From Paramacrobiotus metropolitanus (Eukaryota; Tardigrada; Eutardigrada; Parachela; Macrobiotidae): 64,000 bases of DNA. The stretch covers positions 62,001-126,000 of the forward strand of contig NW_026570360.1 of the NCBI RefSeq assembly GCF_019649055.1. The letters run 5' to 3'. A program made the position numbers and the translations under genes. This document shows, one piece after another, positions 48,395 through 61,093 of this stretch; position 1 is the stretch's first letter, and every line of letters begins with the position of its first letter. The notes under the pieces are model-generated. The model was given only the letters and a program-made list of their open reading frames with translations, did no database searches and was not told the DNA's origin.

Positions 48395-50483
48395 AGTCAT
48401 CTTGGGATTGTTTTTATTGTATTTTATTATCCGCTTACAATTATTGTTCTGTGCAGTGTGGTTTTTCTTTTTGCGCATTATATTCGTTTCCTAACCAGAG
48501 CTTTGCATTTGATTGATGGTTTAGCCAGTAGGCAGTATCCGTAGTGTTATTCATGCAAGGTATGTAAACGCCCTGTATAAGAATGGCGCTCGTGTTTGTC
48601 AATGTGAGTTTAGCTTCGCTAGTTCTGCATTGTTGCTGCTTTAGAAAAAAATCCATGGTTTGACGATTTGATATTAATCAAGTTAACTGCGCTGATTCTC
48701 ACCGTAAAAGAGATTTCTCCAAAATTTAATTAGTGTATGGGCAGTTCTTCTCGATTAAATCCTCAAGCCGGAACAAGACGGTTTTCACATCGTTTTATGC
48801 TAAATCACATAAAATTGAATGCTGAAAGGCATGTGCGGACGAACGAAATACCTAGGAAAGCGCACCGCTGTTGGCTAGCAGCCTAGCACTGAAAGACCGA
48901 AGCGAAACGGGAAACAAAATTAAATAAACACTTTTAGGAGGTTATCATTTTTTTAGTTTTTTTAATTTCCCATTTTCGTTTGTTATTTTTTGTATTCATT
49001 AAATATAGTTTTCAACATTATTTCCCTCTTATGAATTTATTTAAAATATGAAGACGTGACCAACGTGACCGACAAAAGTCCCGTTTTCTTGAACCTATTG
49101 GACCTTCGCTTCGCTTCGGTCGAATATAGAATGATAGGTATAATGAACTGTAGAACCATACAGTAAATTCGAAGAAAACATAAAGGGAAAGAACATCGGC
49201 CCCACAAAATTAACCGGCTAAAATAAATTTACACTGGTTACAGATTTTTTTAGGTCGGAACTTTTCTCTCCCGAATCTGGTGTGCAATGCGATAGCCGAT
49301 GTGTCTCGACTTGCTACAGTAGCTAGCAATCGAAAACGCTCAGGCAATTTTTTCTAAAAAATTTTTCTAAACCATGAATAATCTCAATTATGATGGGCAT
49401 TTCGTAGCTGTCCCGAACAAGTTTCTGCTTATACAATACCGAACGAAAAATATCTGCAGTTCCAGAGTGGAATGTGCGCTAATGTACTGTAATGCAAGAA
49501 ATGTACTTAATAAAAAATTTCTGTATATAGATATTAATAATTAAAAATTAATATTATTAATTTAAATACAGTGCCAGATTATCTGTTAATAAAACTTTAA
49601 ACTGCCGGCAGGGTTATTACCGGTTACTGATTTTTCCTTAAAAGTGTCGATTTTCCGCATTTTTAGTTTCCATTTAACAGAGACAGTATCTGTATGGCAG
49701 TATGCAGTGCTTGTACAAAATTAAGTACAAGTACTGTAAGTACTTGTACAGTACATACGGTACTTCTGTACCTACCTTTTTGTGCGCGCCGCCGCGCACG
49801 TGTTCTACAACATAAAAATAATGAGATCGCTAACGTTGTTGTGGTAAGCGTAAAGAAGTACGTCATGTTCTATCCTTCTAGTTCTGCTTCAGTGGCTCAC
49901 CTTGCCCTTGCGCTTGTCACCTTGCGTTTTATTACGGAGTACTTCACCTTTGCTTTCCGATCGATATTTTCGCATTAGGTTTGACTTTTCCTCTGTTCTC
50001 CCTCAGGAGTCGGGAAATGCAGTTTCGTACTCGGCAAAACCACCGTTTGTCTTGAAATTATAAGTGAATTTGCCGAAAATTTGGATACTAAATTATTCCG
50101 CGAATAGTGTTCTCCTGCATTCTGCTGTTGGTGTAGTTGTTAGTTAAGGAATTTACTTGTTTGGTTAACCTAAACCCCAACCACAATCTACATCCTGGCC
50201 TGTTAATCTTCATCTGGGATCGATCCACCTAGAACAAGAATCAAGATTCTCTTGTCTGTCTACGCTCTGCACGTGTGGCGACAACTTGGATGGAAGTCAC
50301 AAGTGGCGTTTGTATGCGCTATACTGTAACTGAGGCTTAGGCCAAACACGGATGTTGTGCCTTTGGCTTTGTTATTTAAAAGGCATCTTCCAGTTATTTG
50401 GGATTATTGCTTATTTTTTATTGTGGCGCCCTCCAAATTGCCATGGACTGATTCTAGTCACTGCCATACGCAATTAAGCCTGT
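48395..50483. other. Intergenic region between ATP5F1C and the nuclear receptor
   Basis: About 2.1 kb with no supported gene. It holds the gamma-subunit 3' UTR, AT-rich stretches around 49,500, a cluster of GTAC palindromes at 49,710-49,770 and a GC-rich perfect hairpin (GTGCGCG...CGCGCAC) at 49,782-49,799. The right half should contain the nuclear receptor promoter and 5' UTR. Short frames at 49,663-49,978 on both strands look like chance. Confidence 0.5.
49710..49799. repeat. Cluster of interleaved GTAC palindromes and a GC hairpin
   Basis: GTACAAGTAC at 49725-49734 and GTACTTGTAC at 49740-49749 form a perfect 10 bp inverted repeat with a 5 bp spacer. The left arm can also pair with CTTGTAC at 49710-49716. 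Further GTACAGTAC and GGTAC motifs follow. At 49782-49799 a 7 bp GC-only stem closes a 4 nt loop. The cluster lies about 0.7 kb before the nuclear receptor start codon. Confidence 0.6.
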
Positions 50484-53400
50484 ATGCCTGTTTCCGACCA
50501 TTTGTCGGGCGTACACGGCGGTTCCATGAACGTGACATCCCGAATGATGTATTCTCCGGTGTACGCCAATGAGGCGAGTCCCGATTTTCATCCTCAGATG
50601 CTCGATGAGTCGACCATGGAAAACATGCCCATGAACGATGGCTTGCCAGACTTGCCCACACACCTGATGTATCCAAAATGTCGGGTTTGCCAGGGGAAAT
50701 CGACAGGGGTGCATTACGGCGTGCAGTCGTGCGAGGGATGCAAGGTAGGTACCAAATGTCCTTATCATTCTTACGTAATATAATGATTTACAGGGATAAT
50801 TCGGTTTTCATCGGAGTGTAATTGCATACGATTTGCTTGGGTTGTAGGCCTTCTTTAAACGCGGAATCGTTAAAAAAGCGTCGTACAAGTGTTATTTCGG
50901 GAGATCGTGCGCCATTACCCCGAAAACGCGAGGACGTTGTAAAGCTTGCCGTCTGCAGAAATGCATCGATGAAGGAATGAGTTTGGAAGGTACATAGTAA
51001 GGTTCTCGTCTGCGGAATTTGAGAACCAGCCAAGAACGGCGGCGTTGCTTTGCAGGCTCGAAATCGGGGCGTAGTTCCAAAATTAAAGAATTTGGAAGCA
51101 ACAGAGAAGTTGCCATCTTGCCACAGTCCTCTCCAGCGACGACGTCCTCGAATTCTGCCATGGACGTGGGTGATGCTAGAGGTCAGCACCGCAACCTTTT
51201 AGTTTTCTAGTTCGCATAAAAGTTGGATTTTCTCTGTGTAGTTGCTTGGTTTATTAATGCTTACTGGTTAGTTGTACTATAAGTAATAAGTCTTGAGCGA
51301 TTTTCGTCGATGGTTTTTCGTCGCTATAATAGTTTTGAGTCTTTTGAATTACTAAATGAAAGGGAGGTTCGGCAGCTATCCAGTAAACGTTATAAATTTC
51401 GTTATTTCAGAGCGCCTGAATATGTTTTACAGTTGACTTTAATGCTGGCTTAATGTGTACTGATGCACAAATACGACAGTGCATTATTGCGTTGGGTGAG
51501 ATTCAGTGTTAATTTTAACGTTGCATTTCTCACTGTCTTTATTGATTGCTGTAGCTTTCTGTAAATTTTGCGAATTGCACTGCAGTTGTGAGATGGGCGC
51601 GACCAAAGCTGTAGGCGTCTTATTAGGCTGAATTAATGTAGCACCTGATAGAAAATAACAGATTTCCTACTTTAATGCGGCGCACAGAATGTTTATTCGG
51701 TTGTACATGTTTTATGGGCTGGTTATGCGCATGTCGTGACATTAGGGCCTGAAGAGTGCAGACTAGAGCAAAATCATCGATCGCCACGGCTTATAGGACA
51801 AAATTACGTAAATACCTTTACGCCACTGTTGCCTCTGTCGGCGAAGACAAGATGAGGAGGGCTGCTGTAATAAAACTGGTTCGTCGGCGCTGTCGTTATG
51901 AGAGGGAGGGAAGATCGGATAGGGAGACCTGATATATTTCCTCTGCGCTCAGAGAACCGCATTCTGGGAAATGTTTTCGGGACAAGCGGACGTCATTCCA
52001 GCGTGTTCCCGTTCGACCTGTAAATTCATAAATTGCCGCTGGGCTTTTTGTCACAGCATTGCTGATTGGATTGCTGATTTCTCATAAATACTGTATGAGT
52101 CAGCGATATCAATTTTGGCTGTTAAATTTTGGAGATTAACATCCATACGTAAGCGAATGGTCTTTACTTAAAATTAGCGTAAACTTTAAAGAAACAAGTC
52201 TGTGTGTATGTGCTGTTGGTGGTAGACGTTGTAAATTAACCCCAGAGCAGTAACTTAAGCTCCATGGGATTTTATAAATGCCATAGAGCGAGGGACTAAT
52301 TATAAAATATAGATATATAAATTGTACATATGAATTTTACTTACATATCTATATTTTAAATGTAAAATTCCATGTTGTACCTGCTAGGCGGTACGCAGTA
52401 GCTGCTTTTAGAAATTAAAGCCCTCCGTTCTCATTGTCATTTAAAGTTGTTTTCTGGTTAGATGCTTTTGTATTGTGCGATGACATCGCATCACCACATG
52501 TTTGCAAGTTCAGAAAACTTTTAATTTCGGTCCGTCCGGTTGGTTCTATATGTTTTCCACTGCTGTTTGCAAAAATGATACTACCGAAAAACATATCAAG
52601 GAAAACATTTATATTACAACGGAAAACCCCATACGATCTGTTCAGAACAAACCAAAAAATGAATCGAAAAACTGCTAACGCCATTCAATTCAGCATGTCT
52701 GGAATCTATGTCACATTTTGTTTTGGTAATTATCCGCCCCGGCTCCCATACACAGACGCCGATGCCGGTAGAGCTGGAAGCTCAGGGTGACCTTGAAACA
52801 ATTTCAGAATCCGGTTGGAGCAAAAAATCAGTAAATTTAAGCTGGTACCTTTTTAGATCAGCAAACCAAAAAGGTAAAAACTTAAACTCCTGCAAAACTA
52901 AAAAAGTCAGTTAGCAGTACTCACAAACGATGCTGCTGGTTGATGGCTTTATTTCAATAAATCGTTAGCAATTTAAAGCGCTCAAAAACATGACTTAGGA
53001 ATAAGAACGCTCGTTATAGCCATTTGAAGGCAGATGTAAAACAAGCTTACCATACATAGTAATCGTTCAGACGAACTGACCTTTCATTACAGTCCGAGCA
53101 AAACTAAAGACAGTGAATAATCAGCATATACGGTCCGTAAATTATTCCGTATAATACGGAATAATTTAGTTTCTTCAGATCAGAAAACGCCAAATCGATT
53201 GAACAAAAAAACGGCATCCTCGTCAGCAATGAATTATAAAAGCTAATTCTATAATATTAGTGATCACAACCGATGCAGAAAGAGCTGTTTACCTTGAAAA
53301 TAACCATACATAGAAAAAAATTTATGAATTACATAAATTACAAAGTATTATCGCTGCCACGTACATCGACTCAAAAGAGCAGTTTAAAAATAAAAATTGC

Positions 53401-56400
53401 TTCATAAACAACAATCATTCCTAAGAAAACGGGTATTAATTTGGAGACGACGGTCACGGAGGTACGGTCACAGGGGTTCGGACCGTCACTTCGGATCCGA
53501 GTTACCGAACTATCACTACAATTTAGTGTACAAATAGAGTGATCAATTACTAGCTCGATAGATGGGTGAGTAACCGCACTACCGCTACTCTCCAGCGCAC
53601 AGAGCTCGCTAGGTGAGAGAGTAACCACACGAGTGGTGACGAACGAGTAACTGAGCTACCACTTTTGGAATTGCACAAAAGTGAGTGACCGAAGTACCAC
53701 TATTCTCGTGTGCAGAGGCCGGTAGGCGAGTGGGTGACCGACCTACTGAAAGTAACTATGGCGCACCGCTCGCTAGGTGGGTACGTAAGTAACGAAACAA
53801 GTGGTGGTGAGTATCTGAAGTACCCAGGCCCGTAGCGAGGTCCGAAGGATGGGGGGTGCGCAAATCGGCTGCGCCAGTTGCGCCCTTCGTAAATTCGGTC
53901 TGCGCCCACTGCGCCCGTATATTTAAGAGTCTGCGCCCCTTGCGCCCCCCTTGGACTTCGCTACGGCCCTGCTCCCGTTGCATAGACGACAGTACAGGTC
54001 AAAGTCTACTGTGTGCAAGATTCCGAAATTTACAAAACATTTTACACAAATTTAACGCGGCACCGCCCTTGCGCCACGGGCGCACTCGTTTCGGCGCCCG
54101 CTGCGCCCTTAAAAAATCCCATGAATTTTGTGCCTGCGCGCCCCTGCGCCAGATTCGGGCGCAAAATAAATTCAGAAGTTAGCCGAGGAGGGGGGTGCGT
54201 GCGCCCGTGCGCACCCCCCCTCGCTACGGCCCTGGAAGTACCAACACTGTTCACTGCACATAGTGACCAATTTCTATTACTGTCCAATGCGCAGAGCCGA
54301 CTGCGAGAGCTAGTAACCAAATTACCGTTATTTTCATGAGCGCAAATCGTGACAGGTGGTAAAGAACTGAAGTAACACCACTGTTTGGTGCGTATAGTGA
54401 TCGCAAATAGTGCACACTAAATTAATCAAAATCATTCGAGAAACCGACCGCAGACTACAGGAAACGCGGAGGCGAAGCCGAAGCCGTTTCTTGTAGATAC
54501 CTTACTTAGTATAGATGCACAAATACTTGTTCAAAAAAGTACCTACCGTATTATCATATTTTACCGTATGAAAAGATACAACAATATCTACGTAATAATC
54601 GTAAATAATGTATCGTGTGGTTGTATCTTTACTTTGTTAAAAAATTGTTTAATGCTGACGTTTTGTTGACGTGAGATATCCGCAGTCTGTCTACAATCTA
54701 AACAGGAACCACAATGCAGATGTGGTTTTTGTATTAGAGAATTTTATAGTGCTGAATACTGGACTGGGACAACTGTACAACGGTTTCACTTTACATAATT
54801 ACGGTACTAACACCGACATGGGTACGAGTATTATATGGGTACGCTCGTATTTTATCTATATTGTATTAAAATTACTTAAATTAGGAGTGTCATTCGTTAT
54901 TCAACTGTACTGAATTAAACTAATGTAATTAAAGCACGTCTCTCTTTTACCAGAGTCCATCTTCGTGATTAGCGCAAGAGATTCTTCTGTATTATTGCCA
55001 ACCGGATCGTTTGCTCCAAGTGCACCTACAGCCTCTCATACTTCGGTTATCAAATGCGCCCGGACATTGCGAGAGGATTTACAATCGTCGGTAAACAGGA
55101 TTTCGGAAGACGAAGCACGACAAAGTGTGATTGCTAGCCTGGTGAAAAAAAGCAAAACAGAGACTCTGGGTAGTTTTCTGGAAACCACATTAATGGTACG
55201 TTCTCCTTCGGCACAACAGTCGCTGCCTGGCCTGCGAACCAGAGTAATCCTGGGTCCGGACTCAGACTCGTCGGTTTTTATGCTGAAATACTGGTCCATC
55301 ATGAAAGATCGCAACAGTTGCCTAGAAGTATCCATAAAGGCGATTACTGATGCTATTAAATCGGTATATCTGGACCAGATTGAATGTTGGACCGCGTTCA
55401 TGACAAATGCGATGGCAGTGGGTCATGCCCCGGTAGGCATTGTGTATAACTTTTAGGCCTTACCTGCGTAAATTGATCTACGAAATTGTCACGTGAAACA
55501 TGGGATTGATAATTTAATAGTGTGGCTTTTGTGGTAACGCTGCTACTACTTAAGAAACCTTTATGAGTTTTTGCACAGGCTCATCGACGGTATGTAGTGC
55601 ATTATCGATTGGATTATTTTTAACAGTACTCGTATACGATATGTCTATTGTACTGCAGGCTCAGCCCGAAACGTCATTGGAATCCATGCTGGATCAGTTC
55701 CAGAATGACGTGCACGATGAGGTGGAACGATCGGTGAGATTCGCTGCTATGGTACCCGGTTTTGCTGATCTCCCACAGGAAGACCAGGTTCGAAGGATTT
55801 GCGAACGCGGTCTTCACATCTGGATGGTAAATATTTGTGATCGAACCACGGCATTTTCCAGTTTTTCATAATTAATCTTAGCCCCTCTAACCGCAGACTT
55901 AACCATAACTTCATAAGTCACATAAGAGCGCATTTTATGTTTGCCGGTACGAGTACTGTTGAATGCTATCTTAAAGCACGAGTACTGCCGTGTTCAGATT
56001 TCCTATCGCTAACTTAAGTGTCCTGGGTCATGTTTTAGGTTCGACGCGCTTCTTTTATGAGAGACGAAGAAATGTATACATTGACGTCAAAAAGCAAATT
56101 TCATTACGGCCGCTATTGGATGGATACTCTGCTTGAAAAAGACTTTATCAAATATATTTTCGAATGGGCTAGTCATTTTAACGAATTGGACCTGTCTTTA
56201 ACGGAAGCTTTTTTGTTCGTGGCGATTGCCTTATTCTTTCCCGGTAAGATATGGCAGACCGTCACAATTCACTTGTGCTTGTAATGTATGTAGTCGACTG
56301 ATTTACGTTTCTGTAGACCCGAGCGACCGCCACAAACCGACTTACGGTAATCTCCTTTATGCACATTATCTTGACGCACTGGTTAATCTCGTCGGCCCTA

Positions 56401-56567
56401 GAAGAGACGCCTTGTTAGAGAAGATCCATTTCATTGTCAGCCAGTTTGGATCTTTGAAGCAGATACAGACAAATTACTGTCTGGCCATCGACGTGAATAG
56501 CGTGCCCTTTCGACTTAATTCCGGTATTCCTTTTGATTGTTTGCGCAAAGCTGTTTGTGCCGATTAG
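50484..56567 (+). CDS. Divergent NR1-type nuclear receptor
   Basis: Seven exons, 50484-50744, 50848-50989, 51056-51181, 54954-55432, 55659-55826, 56039-56243 and 56317-56567, encode 543 residues. The DNA-binding domain is at about 66-131, with all eight zinc cysteines (CRVC, CEGC, CYFGRSC, CKAC). The P-box is CEGCKA, not the usual CEGCKG of NR1 receptors, and the first knuckle reads CQGKSTG instead of CGDK.SG. A hinge and an unusual linker of about 160 residues (exon 4, 177-336) follow, then the ligand-binding domain (about 340-543). The LBD is recognised by VRFAAMVPGFADLPQEDQV and LDLSLTEAFLFVAIALFFP, most like the E75/Rev-erb and NR1 group. After the last helix blocks the protein ends RKAVCAD, with no visible AF-2 motif; this hints at a repressor or non-classical receptor. 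Orthology is not settled: the DBD also recalls the HR96/VDR group. Confidence 0.85.
52262..52373. repeat. Inverted-repeat hairpin in nuclear receptor intron
   Basis: A perfect 14 bp inverted repeat (52303-52316 with 52345-52358) encloses 28 nt. Outside it, CATGGGATTTTATA on the left and TGTAAAATTCCATG on the right are again inverted copies (12 of 14). The left arm carries about 25 extra bases, so the stem is asymmetric. This may be an old fold-back element. Confidence 0.45.
53450..54420. repeat. Degenerate minisatellite, about 50-60 bp period
   Basis: Blocks of the form GAGTGACCGAAGTACCACTA...TGCGCAGAG...GCTCGCTAGGTGAGT recur with heavy divergence before and after the hAT element (53825-54234). 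They produce a run of GTGAGT and GTAACC words. Copies differ too much to give an exact unit. The repeat is older than the inserted MITE, which splits it. Confidence 0.6.
53825..54234. mobile_element. Non-autonomous hAT MITE (410 bp)
   Basis: The ends are inverted repeats of 16 bp with one mismatch: left CAGGCCCGTAGCGAGG (53825-53840) and right, read on the other strand, CAGGGCCGTAGCGAGG (54219-54234). Both are flanked by a perfect 8 bp target duplication GAAGTACC (53817-53824 and 54235-54242). A CAGGG-type TIR with 8 bp duplication is diagnostic of hAT elements. The interior is GC-rich with many TGCGCCC words and a G/C hairpin near the right end. The frames it contains do not resemble a transposase, so it depends on an enzyme encoded elsewhere. 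Intact duplications suggest a fairly recent insertion. Confidence 0.9.
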
Positions 56568-57433
56568 GCGGTTCTTTGTCGCTTTAGTTAAAGTAATTTA
56601 ACTGCCTACATGGAAATGTTAAACTTTGGTTTAATGGAAAGATTTTTTCTGGTAATAGAACTTTTTGACGTTTGCTTTGATTATTGTTTATTGTCACCCT
56701 TTCCATTCCGTTCCATGGCGTCGCACAAGGGATTTGATTAGTTTTCTGGATTTCGCGGAAATTGACAGACATATATTTAAATTGCTATTTTTGGTGTTAA
56801 TAACATGGTACTGTGTTTTTTGTTGGATCATGACGTGTTCGACTATGTCGCGATTTTCGTGCGCACGTGGTTTGTTTTACTTTTTGTCTAAATTCGTATG
56901 AACGCATCCAGTTGATCCCCCTTTCTGTTTAATCAATTAAAGTGCTGCAGAGTGAATTAGCTGGCGCTGTTTCTTCGTCTCCTTTGATTATCAGGAAGTT
57001 GGGACGAAGGTTTGTCTGAACCGCATGGCAGACTGGTAGATTCGGTGGCGTTTGAACAAATGGCTAGAGATGGAAACTTTTGCATCAATCTCAAGACAAG
57101 TGATTGTTATTCTGTGATACCTAATGACGGCATGAGGCGTAAACGGTATTAAACAATTTATTTAACCGTCCTTTTAGGTATGGCAGCCAGAAAAAGCACG
57201 TTCAGTTATTAATTCTTACATACCAAAATTGATCAATTACTTAACAATAAATCAACATTCTCAACGTTTCCACCATGAGACTTCAACATTAAGTACGTTG
57301 CCCAACAGCAAAAGAGATAGAAATATGACTACAGATTGTCAAAAAAAGAGATAAGCAAGTTGCTTTTCTATCCAGATTCAGTACATGTGTCCCAAACAGT
57401 TCGGACAGCTTAACAAAGCCGATCTCCGTCAAT
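56568..57433. other. Convergent 3' region between nuclear receptor and actin
   Basis: About 870 bp between two genes ending toward each other. AATAAA at 57245-57250 could serve the nuclear receptor and TTTATT at 57168-57173 (AATAAA on the minus strand) could serve actin, so their transcripts may overlap at the 3' ends. No gene was recognised; the short frames at 56,584-56,901 are not convincing. Confidence 0.5.
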
Positions 57434-58989
<1,556 letters not shown>

Positions 58990-59189
58990 TGTGGATTAGG
59001 ATTTACTGGTTAGATGCGTACTGTAGAACAAAAACCAGATGTTAAAATTAATTCGAAGCCAGTGATGTTTAATGAGCTGGTGACTCTGGTCTGTGTTATC
59101 AAGTTATCAACTGCATCTGTCACATTTCAATGTGAAGCCGCGTTCAGACTACAGTACTGTCAGCCAAGTCGAAAGCATTCACACACAAG

Positions 59190-59199
59190 CCATATATGG
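59190..59199. promoter_or_regulatory. CArG box in the actin leader intron
   Basis: CCATATATGG is a perfect palindromic match to the serum response factor site CC(A/T)6GG. It lies 201 bp upstream of the actin start codon and, in my model, inside the 5' leader intron. SRF control of actin genes through CArG boxes is well established in animals. An identical site stands near the TATA box. Confidence 0.65.
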
Positions 59200-60147
59200 C
59201 GAAAACCGTCCCATCACCAGATTTGGCCCGAATGCCGAACGATCGGCTTCTATCAGTAGATCATCTGCACACGCGTTCAACGCCCATTGCAACATTCCAC
59301 TGAACAAACAAATTCCGGGTGATTAATTTATCAACGCTCTCGAAATTTGCACTTTCTGAAATTCGGACTTTGCAGACGTTCCTAACCGTGCCCACTTTTC
59401 GCCGATTAAAAACGTGATAAACAATCTTTTCCGTCAAACATTAGTCAAGGTCAAAAACGTTTACCTACTTCCTTTCCTATTCTAACGTATCAATTTGTCA
59501 ACTGGTCTTCTAATGAACAAGGAAAGGCCCTTTTTAAAACATGGCAAAAACATGTCAAATTTAACATATCTATAATTTTAGTTGTGTTCACCGTTTACAA
59601 CTTTACGGAAAAATGAAAATTCTAGCATTTATACCTGAGTTAAAAGTTCATAAAATTTAATAATATTAAATATTAATTTACTATAATACAAATTGTCACT
59701 GTAGCGATTAGTCTATTGTTAGAGTTCCCCTTATCTATACTCTAACGCGATCTCGCAACATAATCATAATGCATATCCGAAATCGATTGAACTACTCGTA
59801 GTATCTGACATCTTCATGCTTCTACAGAAACCTTCATGCGCTATCGTACTGCAGTGTAAAGCCCATCGATCCGCAGCACGGGTCGCAATTAATTTCGCTG
59901 TCTTTCATAAGAAAATGAAATGAAACTTCTCTAACTCTGTATAAACGCCACAAACGCACTAAAGCCCTGCGAAACATGAAACCAGGGAAACCCACTTGGC
60001 GAAAGCCGCGAACGTAGCGAACGCTTGCTAACGCTCACTGCAACTGCCAGCCAAAGACCATTAATACAATTTCTGGATGCAGAAACTAAATACCAGTACA
60101 GGAATAATAACGAAAGACCGTAATAGCTGGCTGTATTCGGCACTTAC

Positions 60148-60255
60148 CAAAAAGGAACAGAATTGACGAACAAGGAATCACGTTTGGTTTAGATCCTCCG
60201 TGGAATCTGGAACGTAGTTCGACAGTTCTCTCACAACAACAAAATGCCTACCGGA
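60148..60255 (-). other. Actin 5' untranslated leader exon (predicted)
   Basis: On the minus strand a canonical TATAAAAG is followed by about 100 bases and then a perfect donor, TTTTTG|GTAAGTGCC, with the exon ending at 60148. The matching acceptor is ttgttctacag (exon resumes at 59020). This predicts a non-coding leader exon of about 108 nt and an intron of 1127 bp before the ATG. Leader introns are common in actin genes. The transcription start (near 60255) is estimated from TATA spacing only. Confidence 0.6.
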
Positions 60256-60278
60256 CTAATGGTTGGCAAGGCCAAAAG

Positions 60279-60286
60279 CTTTTATA
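60279..60286 (-). promoter_or_regulatory. Actin TATA box
   Basis: The minus strand reads CTATAAAAGC, a strong TATA match, about 30 bp upstream of the predicted leader exon. It is followed by a clean leader exon and donor and preceded by a CArG box, which together support this as the actin core promoter. Confidence 0.65.
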
Positions 60287-60415
60287 GCAACCTCAGCCGG
60301 CCACTCCGTTCCTGCGGCGCGCGGGCAGGGCCGAAGCCATAACAAAATTTCATTGGTGGTAAAATCCTCGAATCAGCCTATGCGCTTTGGCTTTCCAGCC
60401 AATAATCTTCTATTA

Positions 60416-60425
60416 CCATATATGG
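60416..60425. promoter_or_regulatory. CArG box upstream of the actin TATA box
   Basis: A second perfect CCATATATGG, 130 bp upstream of the TATA box. Position and sequence fit a serum response factor site driving actin transcription. It is identical to the copy at 59190-59199, and both are palindromic. Confidence 0.7.
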
Positions 60426-61093
60426 GCATACCTCTAAATTCGGCTCAAACTCTAAATTTCTGTCAGTCCGGATAAAATTTCCATAGGTATAAAACATTTA
60501 AACCCCTTTTTTTCCGTGATAAGATGTACTTCGCCCAACATGTAGGAGAGACTTTGTTTATTTGGACTTATTTCGAGCAAACCAAGTTTTTGTATTTTCA
60601 TATGATTTTATTTGTGATATGACGCACGTTACCATGGAAGTAAACAAAAACACGCACGGCACAAGTACTGGATATCATTGGTATTTTATCTTTCACTTCT
60701 AAACGAAAGGGATATTTAATATGCGGCGATTGGTGCTAATGACTACCTACTCACAAAGTACATAGTAATGATAGTACCCTCATTATTAGCGCAACAAAGT
60801 TTATCTAGTGTACATGTAAGGGTACAATACTATTGCAGTTATTAATTATTGTATTTTACATCCGGAGATTCAAGACCAGACAGCTTGTTATAAAAAGAAC
60901 GAAAACTTTGTGACCATACGATTGTGACCATAACATTGCACAGTTCCGATATTCGGCAAATTTAATGAATCATTATGGCACGTATAATAAAGAGCGATGC
61001 AAGAATTTCCGAGATGTTGTTTACAGGAAGTTGCTGATAGTTGACGCCATAGCTTTGGTGAATCACTTGTCGAAACACGTAGTAAAGCCGCTT

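Larger units (their letters stand above)
51182..54953 (+). other. Large nuclear receptor intron
   Basis: This 3.8 kb intron separates the DNA-binding half from the ligand-binding half. It holds an inverted-repeat hairpin near 52,262-52,373, a degenerate tandem repeat (about 53,450-54,420) and a hAT-type MITE inside that repeat, all listed separately. Splice sites are AGAG|GTCAGC and tctcttttaccag. Open frames inside it, including those in the MITE, show no family resemblance. An intron of this size could hide an alternative promoter for an isoform lacking the DBD. Confidence 0.7.

Noticed and set aside
53700-54339. Several frames of 70-108 codons rich in Arg, Pro and Cys
   Set aside because: They are made by GC-rich TGCGCCC words inside the hAT MITE and its flanking minisatellite; none resembles a transposase.
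53450-54420. Possible CRISPR-like array
   Set aside because: The repeat units are highly diverged, the spacers are not regular and the DNA is a eukaryotic intron; a degenerate minisatellite explains it.
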